A stretch of DNA of 64,000 nt. It comes from DATKFM01 sp963810485. GTDB taxonomy: Bacteria; Pseudomonadota; Alphaproteobacteria; Dongiales; Dongiaceae. Location: assembly GCA_963810485.1 (NCBI GenBank), contig CAWENQ010000008.1, positions 124,001 to 188,000 of the forward strand, given 5' to 3'. The translations under genes and the position numbers were made by a program. How positions within the stretch are numbered: position 1 is the first letter of the stretch; every line of letters begins with the position of its first letter. The notes under the pieces are model-generated. The model saw only the letters and a list, made by a program, of their open reading frames with translations. It was not told the origin of the DNA and did no database searches. This document shows positions 58,636-64,000 of this stretch, piece after piece.

Positions 58636-59835
58636 ATGAAGGCATCCGGGCGTCGCGCGATTCCCCGCACGGTCTGGCTGCTTGGCATCGTCAGCCTCTT
58701 CACCGATCTCAGCACCTCCATCATCGCCGGCCTGCTGCCGGGGTTTCTGGTCGCGCAGCTTGGCGCCACCTACGCCTTGGTGGGGCTGATCGACATGGTG
58801 GCCGAGGGCACTGCCTCCTTCGCCAAGTTGTTCTCGGGCGTGCTCAGCGATTGGGTCGGGAGGCGGAAGGAATTGGCGTTCCTGGGCTATGCGCTCAGCG
58901 GCCTCGCCAAGTTCCTGTTCCCGATTGCCGGCAATGCCGGCACGGTGTTGGGCGCGCGGTTCGCCGATCGGCTCGGCAAGGGCATCCGCGGCGCGCCGCG
59001 CGATGCGCTGGTGGCCGACGTCACGCCATCAGAGGTGCGCGGCGCGGCGTATGGCCTGCGGCAGGCGCTCGACGAAGCGGGCTCGCTGCTGGGGCCGCTC
59101 ATCGCCATGGCGCTGATGTGGCTGTTGCTCGGCAACGTGCAGGCGGTGTTCTGGGTGGCCTGTATTCCCGCTGTATTGTCCCTCGTCATCCTCGGTTTCG
59201 GCGTGCGCGAGGAGGCGTCGCCGCGCGCTCCGGATGTCGGCAAGTTTCCTTTGCGGATGGACGCCCTCCGCGCTCTCGGTATCCGCTTTTGGCTGTTCAT
59301 TGCCGCGCTGCTGATCCTGCTGCTGCCGAGATTCACCGAGTCATTCTATCTGCTTCGAGGGCAAGAGCTCGGACTGCCGCTGGGTCTCGCGCCGGCGTTG
59401 CTTGCGGTGATGGCGCTGATGACAACCTTCCTGACGGCGCCGGCGGGCAGCCTGTCGGATCGGATCGGCCGATGGCCTTTGCTGTTTGCGGGCTTCGCGG
59501 CTCTAGCCGCGAGTCACGTCGTGCTGGCCCTTGCCGGCGCGATCTGGGCGGCATTTCTCGGCGCCGCGCTCGTCGGCCTGCACCTGGCGCTGACCCAGGG
59601 CGTGCTGGCGACGCTAGTGGCGGACATGGTCCCCCGCAAATTGCGCGGCACAGCCTTCGGCATCTTCCACCTGGTGTCCGGCATCGCCATGCTGGGCACG
59701 TGGGCCGGCGGAGAAATCTGGGATGCCTGGGGCGCATCGGTCATGTTCTGGATCGCCGCGGCGGTGACCGGCCTGGGCCTTGTGGCGCTTCTCCCCTTTG
59801 CGCGCCGCCGCGGCAGGGAAGTGATCGCTGAGTGA
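58636..59835 (+). CDS. Major facilitator superfamily transporter
   Basis: The 399 aa product has 12 hydrophobic helices and motif A-type loops (GVLSDWVGRRKE and GSLSDRIGRWPL). The segment RLGKGIRGAPRDALVADV marks a distinct MFS group with broad or unknown substrates. It starts 12 bases after mutL and could be co-transcribed. No regulator or biosynthetic gene indicates its substrate. Confidence 0.78.
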   Translation: MKASGRRAIPRTVWLLGIVSLFTDLSTSIIAGLLPGFLVAQLGATYALVGLIDMVAEGTASFAKLFSGVLSDWVGRRKELAFLGYALSGLAKFLFPIAGNAGTVLGARFADRLGKGIRGAPRDALVADVTPSEVRGAAYGLRQALDEAGSLLGPLIAMALMWLLLGNVQAVFWVACIPAVLSLVILGFGVREEASPRAPDVGKFPLRMDALRALGIRFWLFIAALLILLLPRFTESFYLLRGQELGLPLGLAPALLAVMALMTTFLTAPAGSLSDRIGRWPLLFAGFAALAASHVVLALAGAIWAAFLGAALVGLHLALTQGVLATLVADMVPRKLRGTAFGIFHLVSGIAMLGTWAGGEIWDAWGASVMFWIAAAVTGLGLVALLPFARRRGREVIAE

Positions 59836-59848
59836 ACCGGAGCATGAC

Positions 59849-60652
59849 GTGACAGCCAGGGAAACCTCCGACGCGCCGGTTTTCGCGCCCGGCCTGTTTG
59901 CCGGCAAACATCTGCTGGTCACCGGCGGCGGCACCGGCATCGGCTTTGCCATTGCCCGCGAATTCGCCGCGCTGGGCGCGCGGATCACCATCGCCGCACG
60001 AACAGAGTTGAAGTTGCAGGCGGCGGCGGACGAGCTGCGCAAGCTGGGCGCCGACGCGGCGTGGCATGCGGTCAATATCCGCGACGAGGCGCAGGTGGAG
60101 GCGCTGCTCGACGACGTGGCGCGCGACCGCGGCCTGCCGGATTTCCTGGTCAACAATGCCGGCGGCCAGTTCGCCGCGGCGGCGCTGGACATTTCCGCCA
60201 ACGGCTTTCGCGCGGTCACCGATCTCAATCTCCAGGGCACCTGGCAGATGTGCCGCGCTTTCGCCAGGCGTGCGATTGCGGTTCACAGCGGCGGCCGCAT
60301 CGTCAACATCGTCTTCTCCGACGTAGAGGGCGCGCCGCGTTTCGCCCATGCCGCCGCCGCCCGCGCCGCCGTTGTCAATCTCACCAAGACGCTGGCGATG
60401 GAATGGGCGCGCGCGGGCATCCTGGTCAATGCGGTGGGGCCTGGTACCATCGATACCGAGGGCATCCGCCAGTATGGTGAGGAAGATTCCGGCCGCGATG
60501 TCGCCGGCCTGCCGGTGCCGCGCCTGGGCACGCCGCGGGAAGTGGCTCTGGCCGTGGCCTATCTCTGCTCGCCCGCCGGCGGCTATGTCACCGGCACGGT
60601 GCTGGTAGTCGATGGCGGCGCCGCGCTGACCAGCCGGCGGATGCCGGAGTAG
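59849..60652 (+). CDS. SDR-family enoyl-CoA reductase-like protein
   Basis: The 267 aa product has the SDR cofactor motif TGGGTGIG and NNAG, and resembles peroxisomal trans-2-enoyl-CoA reductase (PECR)-type SDRs (FAHAAAARAAVVNLTKTLAMEWA). The catalytic YxxxK of classical SDRs is not visible; the aligned positions read Ala and Arg, as in that subgroup. The start is GTG 59849. It converges with the emrB gene 13 bases downstream. Confidence 0.8.
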   Translation: MTARETSDAPVFAPGLFAGKHLLVTGGGTGIGFAIAREFAALGARITIAARTELKLQAAADELRKLGADAAWHAVNIRDEAQVEALLDDVARDRGLPDFLVNNAGGQFAAAALDISANGFRAVTDLNLQGTWQMCRAFARRAIAVHSGGRIVNIVFSDVEGAPRFAHAAAARAAVVNLTKTLAMEWARAGILVNAVGPGTIDTEGIRQYGEEDSGRDVAGLPVPRLGTPREVALAVAYLCSPAGGYVTGTVLVVDGGAALTSRRMPE

Positions 60653-60665
60653 GCGGCCTCGCTTG

Positions 60666-62208
60666 TTAGTCGGCGACGGCCACAGCGGCAGCCGGCGCGG
60701 TTTTCGCGCGTACGGGCCGGCGCAGCAGCAGCAGCATCGGCAGCGCCGCCAGCACAACATACATCATCAGCCGGAAGTCGTTGAGATAGGCGATGGTGGC
60801 CGCTTGCTGGGTCACCACGGCGTTCAGCGCCGCGATTCCTTGCGGCGTCGACGGATCCAGCAGCGGTGGCAGCAGGCCCGGCGCCATCATGGGATTGAAC
60901 GGCGAGATATGCTCGCCGATCTGCGCGTGATTGACCTGCGTGAATTGCGACAGCAGCGCGGTGACGATGGAGACGCCGATGCTGCTGCCGAGATTGCGCA
61001 TGAGGCTGAACAGGCCGGTGGCTTCCGTGCGCAGCTCCGGCGCCAGCGTGGCGAAGGTCAGCGCGCTCAGCGGCACGAAGATGAGCCCCAGCCCCAGCCC
61101 CTGGACGATGCCGGTGCGGATGATGGTCCATTGGCTGACATCTGTCGTGAACTCCGCCATTTCCCACAGGGAGAGGGCGGTCAATGCCAGGCCGCCGAAG
61201 ATCAGTATCCGCGCATCCACGCGCCCGACGATGCGGCCCACCAGCATCATGGCGATCATGGTGCCGATGCCCCGCGGCGCCAGCACCATGCCGGTGGTGA
61301 TCACGGGATAGCCCATCAGCCCCTGCAGGAACGGCGGCATCAGCGCCAGCGTCGCCAGCAGGATGATGCCGATGACGAAGATGAACAGCAGCCCGACCAC
61401 GAGGTTGCGGTCCCTGAACAGACGCGGCTCCAGGAAGGGCCGTTCGGCGGTCAGCATCTGCACCAGGAACAGGTAGATGCCGAGGCCGGCGAGCACAGGC
61501 CTCGAGAATGATCTCGGTGGACCCGAACCAGCCCTGCACCTCGCCGCGGTCCAGCATCAATTGCAGCGCGCCGATGCCCAGGCTCAGCATGGCAAAGCCG
61601 AAGAAGTCGAAGCCGCGGCCGTGGTCGCGCTTGGTCTCCGGCACGAAGCCGAGGATGCCGAAGAAGGCCATCAGGCCGAAGGGCAGGTTGATCAGGAACA
61701 CCCAGCGCCAGTCGTAGTACTCGGTGAGATAGCCGCCCAGCGTCGGCCCCAGGATCGGACCGACCATCACGCCGACGCCCCAGAGCGCCATGGCGGAGCC
61801 GTGCTGCTCCTTCGGATAGGTGTCCAGCAGCACCGCCTGGGACAGCGGCACCAGCGCCGCGCCGAACACGCCCTGCAGCAAGCGGAACCCCACCATCTGC
61901 GGCAGGGTCTGCGCCAGGCCGCAGAGCAGCGACGCCACGGTGAAGCCGGCGACGGCGAACAGGAACAGGCGCTTGCGGCCGAAGCGGGCGGCGAGGAAGC
62001 CGGTCGGCGGCGTCATGATGGCGGCGGCGACGATGTAGGAGGTCAGCACCCAGCTGATCTGGTCCTGGGTCGCCGACAGGCTGCCCTGCATGTGCGGCAG
62101 CGCGACATTGGCGATGGTGGTGTCCAGCGCCTGCATGATCGTCGCCAGCATGATGGAGACGACGATCATGCCGCGGTGAGCGGGCGCCGCTCCGGCGGCC
62201 GCGCTCAC
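60666..62208 (-). pseudogene. emrB: DHA2-family multidrug efflux MFS (EmrB-like), frameshifted
   Basis: The two frames join into a ~513 aa, 14-helix DHA2 transporter. The N-terminal part (GTG 62208 to ~61498) has QALDTTIANVALPHMQGSL and ARFGRKRLFL. The C-terminal part (~61496 to 60666) has RLFRDRNLVVGLLFIF and LRTEATGLFSLMRNLGSSIG. One extra base at 61497 shifts the frame between IILEA and VLAGLGIYLF. The partner emrA gene is intact, so a sequence error is plausible. It is the last gene of an emrR-emrA-emrB operon. Confidence 0.88.
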
Positions 62209-62223
62209 GCGCGCGGCGGCAGG

Positions 62224-63366
62224 TCATTGGTCGACTCCCATCCAGGCCAGGGCGGCGCCGATCGGGCTGGGCAATTCGCGGTGATGGCCGGTGTCGATCT
62301 CGATGACCGCGCTCATGCCCGCGCGCAGCGGCGGCTGGCCGGGCCGGTCGGCGATCTCCAGCCGCACGGGAATGCGCTGCACCACCTTGACCCAGTTGCC
62401 GCTGGAATTCTGCGGCGGCAGCAGGGCGAACTCGGCGCCTGTCGCGGCGCTGATGCTGCCGACCGTCGTGGTCCAGGTCGTGCCGGGATAGGTGTCGATC
62501 TCCACCGACGCCGTCTGCCCCGGCCGCACATGGGTCAGGTCGGTTTCCTTGAAGTTCGCCTCGACCCACAGATGGTCGGTCTCCACCAGGCTGAAGATCG
62601 GCGTGCCGGTCTTGATGTAGTCGCCGGGCCGCAAGGTCAGGTTGGCGATGATGCCGTTGGCGGGCGCGTGGATCTCCGTGCGCTGCAAATCCAGCGCCGC
62701 CTGGTCCCGCGCCGCCTGGGCCGCGAGATAGCGCGCATGCTGTTCCGGCGGCGCATCGGCCTGGCCGCCCAGCTCGGCCAGGATGGCCGCCAGCTCCTGC
62801 TGCAGCGACGGCAGTTCCTGCCGCGACGTGGTCAGGTTGTGGCGCGCTTCGTCGAGCTGGGTCTGCGCGGCGATCTGGCTCTTCGCCATCTTCTCGTAGA
62901 TGCCGAGCTCCTGCTGGTAGAAGGCGATGTTCTCCTGCGCCATCACGATCTCGGACTGCTTCTGGCGATAGCTGGCTTCCTTGGCCAGGATGCCGTCGCG
63001 GGTGGTCCTGAGCTGCGCCTCGGCCTGGGCCAGCGCCAGGCGGAAGGGCTGCGGGTCGACCTGGAATAGGAGCTGTCCGGCGGTGACATGGTCATTGTCG
63101 GCGACGGCCACGGCTTCCACCTTGCCGGAGATCTCGGCGCTGATGGCGGCGATGTCGGCCTTCACATAGGCGTTGTCGGTCGACACAAAGCGCGCGCCCG
63201 TGATGTAGAAATAGGCGCCGCCGATCAGCAGCACGAGCGGCCCGAGGATCAGCAGCAGCGGCCGCAGCCGGCGTATCAGGGGACGGCGCGGCGCCGGGCT
63301 CACCGCCGGCGCGGTTTCGGAAACGGCCGGGGCGGCCATGTCCGTCTTCTGCGATATCGCGTTCAT
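62224..63366 (-). CDS. emrA: HlyD-family membrane fusion protein (EmrA-like)
   Basis: The 380 aa product is the periplasmic adaptor of an EmrAB-type pump. It has an N-terminal cytoplasmic tail, a membrane helix (residues ~36-54), the split lipoyl domain (FVSTDNAYVKADIAAISAEISGKVEAV and RTEIHAPANGIIANL, each reported here only as position markers), a central coiled coil (~105-230), and the beta-barrel region TDHLWVEANFKETDLTHV. It starts 18 bases after the MarR gene and ends 15 bases before emrB. Confidence 0.92.
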   Translation of the reverse strand: MNAISQKTDMAAPAVSETAPAVSPAPRRPLIRRLRPLLLILGPLVLLIGGAYFYITGARFVSTDNAYVKADIAAISAEISGKVEAVAVADNDHVTAGQLLFQVDPQPFRLALAQAEAQLRTTRDGILAKEASYRQKQSEIVMAQENIAFYQQELGIYEKMAKSQIAAQTQLDEARHNLTTSRQELPSLQQELAAILAELGGQADAPPEQHARYLAAQAARDQAALDLQRTEIHAPANGIIANLTLRPGDYIKTGTPIFSLVETDHLWVEANFKETDLTHVRPGQTASVEIDTYPGTTWTTTVGSISAATGAEFALLPPQNSSGNWVKVVQRIPVRLEIADRPGQPPLRAGMSAVIEIDTGHHRELPSPIGAALAWMGVDQ

Positions 63367-63384
63367 GATTGCACCTGAGTGCCG

Positions 63385-63900
63385 CTAGCGGGCGGCCCGG
63401 CGCGGGCGGCGCATCCGCCCCCGCGCAGATTCATCGGTCTCGTCTATGCCGGTCTGGCTGGCGGTTTCCCGCTCCGACAGGTTGCCTTTGACCTTGAGTA
63501 AAGTCTCGATCAGCGCCTCATGTTCCGCAGCCGGAATGCCGGCCAGCGCCTCGGCGCGGGTTTCAGCACCCAGCACCTGCATCTTCTCCAGGATCTTCCG
63601 CCCGGTGGCGGTGATGAACAGCAGCCGCACGCGGCGATCGGCCGCATCCAGGCGCCGTTCGATCCAGCCGGCGGCCTCCAGCTTGTCGAGCTGATGCACC
63701 AGGGTGATTGGCTCGATCTCCAGGATGTCGGCCAGCGCCGCCTGGTTGATGCCCTCGTTGCGCGACAGATGGGCCAGGACGGACCATTGCGCGCGGGTCA
63801 GGCCGATGGTCCGCGCGCGCCGGTCGAACCGCTTGCGCAGCAGGCGCGAAACGTCGTGCAGGAGAAAACCCAGGCTGCGTTCGGGATTGCGGCCGCTCAT
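63385..63900 (-). CDS. MarR-family repressor of the efflux operon
   Basis: The 171 aa product is a MarR-type winged-helix regulator: WSVLAHLSRNEGINQAALADILEIEPITLVHQLDKLEAAGWIERRLDAADRRVR spans the recognition helix and wing (positions about 39-92), with a basic C-terminal tail (GRMRRPRRAAR). It heads the emrA-emrB operon, so it probably represses its own transcript until a drug binds, like EmrR/MprA. No Shine-Dalgarno precedes its ATG, and the -10-like TATGAT is close to the start, so a leaderless mRNA is possible. Confidence 0.88.
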   Translation of the reverse strand: MSGRNPERSLGFLLHDVSRLLRKRFDRRARTIGLTRAQWSVLAHLSRNEGINQAALADILEIEPITLVHQLDKLEAAGWIERRLDAADRRVRLLFITATGRKILEKMQVLGAETRAEALAGIPAAEHEALIETLLKVKGNLSERETASQTGIDETDESARGRMRRPRRAAR

Positions 63901-63919
63901 GGCAAAATCATATATGTTG

Positions 63920-63945
63920 CTTATGATAAGGTAACTTATGATAAC
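63920..63945. promoter_or_regulatory. Tandem MarR-type operator upstream of the efflux operon
   Basis: CTTATGATAAG (63920-63930), a perfect 5+1+5 inverted repeat, is followed by CTTATGATAA (63935-63944) at a 15-base period. Both lie 20-45 bases upstream of the MarR ATG, overlapping the likely promoter. The form and place fit autoregulation by the MarR protein. Confidence 0.65.
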
Positions 63946-64000
63946 TGGGCGGCGGAATCAAGGCGCTGCGCAAGATTGTCGCAGGGAGCGAAGGCCCATT

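Overview
This window is high-GC, gene-dense DNA from an alphaproteobacterium, most likely Rhodospirillales-like; I cannot name a genus. The indications are the atpAGDC order, the rlmH / gpmI / envC / ctpA / rppH neighbourhood, the ribF-ileS-lspA-bamF-M16-M16 run, a MutL with an endonuclease motif, and copper nitrite reductase (nirK) with nirV. I saw no rRNA, tRNA, CRISPR array, transposase, integrase or phage gene. No gene-free stretch exceeds 300 bases; the longest, 18272-18551, holds regulatory structure upstream of a giant RTX gene.

Layout. 1-3836: end of the F1 ATP synthase operon (atpA partial, atpG, atpD, atpC). 4027-10823: a ferritin-like protein, then the minus-strand run rlmH, lipoprotein, gpmI, envC, ctpA, rppH. 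10887-13058: minus-strand accessory patch with two NlpC/P60-type proteins and two small membrane proteins. 13248-18271: glutamine synthetase-like enzyme, the ohr/ohrR divergon with two visible operators, an SDR enzyme, a corrinoid protein and a periplasmic binding protein. 18552-23316: a giant RTX protein made of three modules, each ending in a type I secretion-like domain. 23333-25758: GNAT protein and hutH. 25915-36453: a long operon for nucleoside uptake (BMP binding protein, ATPase, two permeases) and breakdown (cdd, punA, deoC, deoA, an MFS transporter, upp). 36465-40074: Hpt protein and a large hybrid histidine kinase. 40265-46438: MFS transporter, MttB-family methyltransferase, nirV, nirK, nhaA. 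46562-48680: amidase and MaoC hydratase. 48825-56678: ribF, ileS, lspA, bamF and two M16 peptidase-like genes. 56794-60652: mutL, MFS transporter, SDR. 60666-63900: an emrRAB-type efflux operon.

How the genes work together. The nucleoside operon imports nucleosides, deaminates cytidine, phosphorolyses purine and pyrimidine nucleosides, cleaves deoxyribose-5-phosphate and salvages uracil. Its genes are either tightly packed or overlapping, except at three gaps, and each gap holds a different palindromic repeat. A fourth palindrome is translated inside the N-terminus of the ATPase. nirK/nirV sit behind an FNR/NNR-type box, so anaerobic or NO control is likely.

Caution on sequence quality. Five otherwise well-conserved genes carry single-base frameshifts (a YiiX-like hydrolase, the RTX gene twice, an ABC permease twice, nirK, emrB). 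Three of these sites lie at the same pentamer GCACA on the plus strand, and removing its last A restores the frame each time. Systematic sequence error is therefore at least as likely as gene decay.
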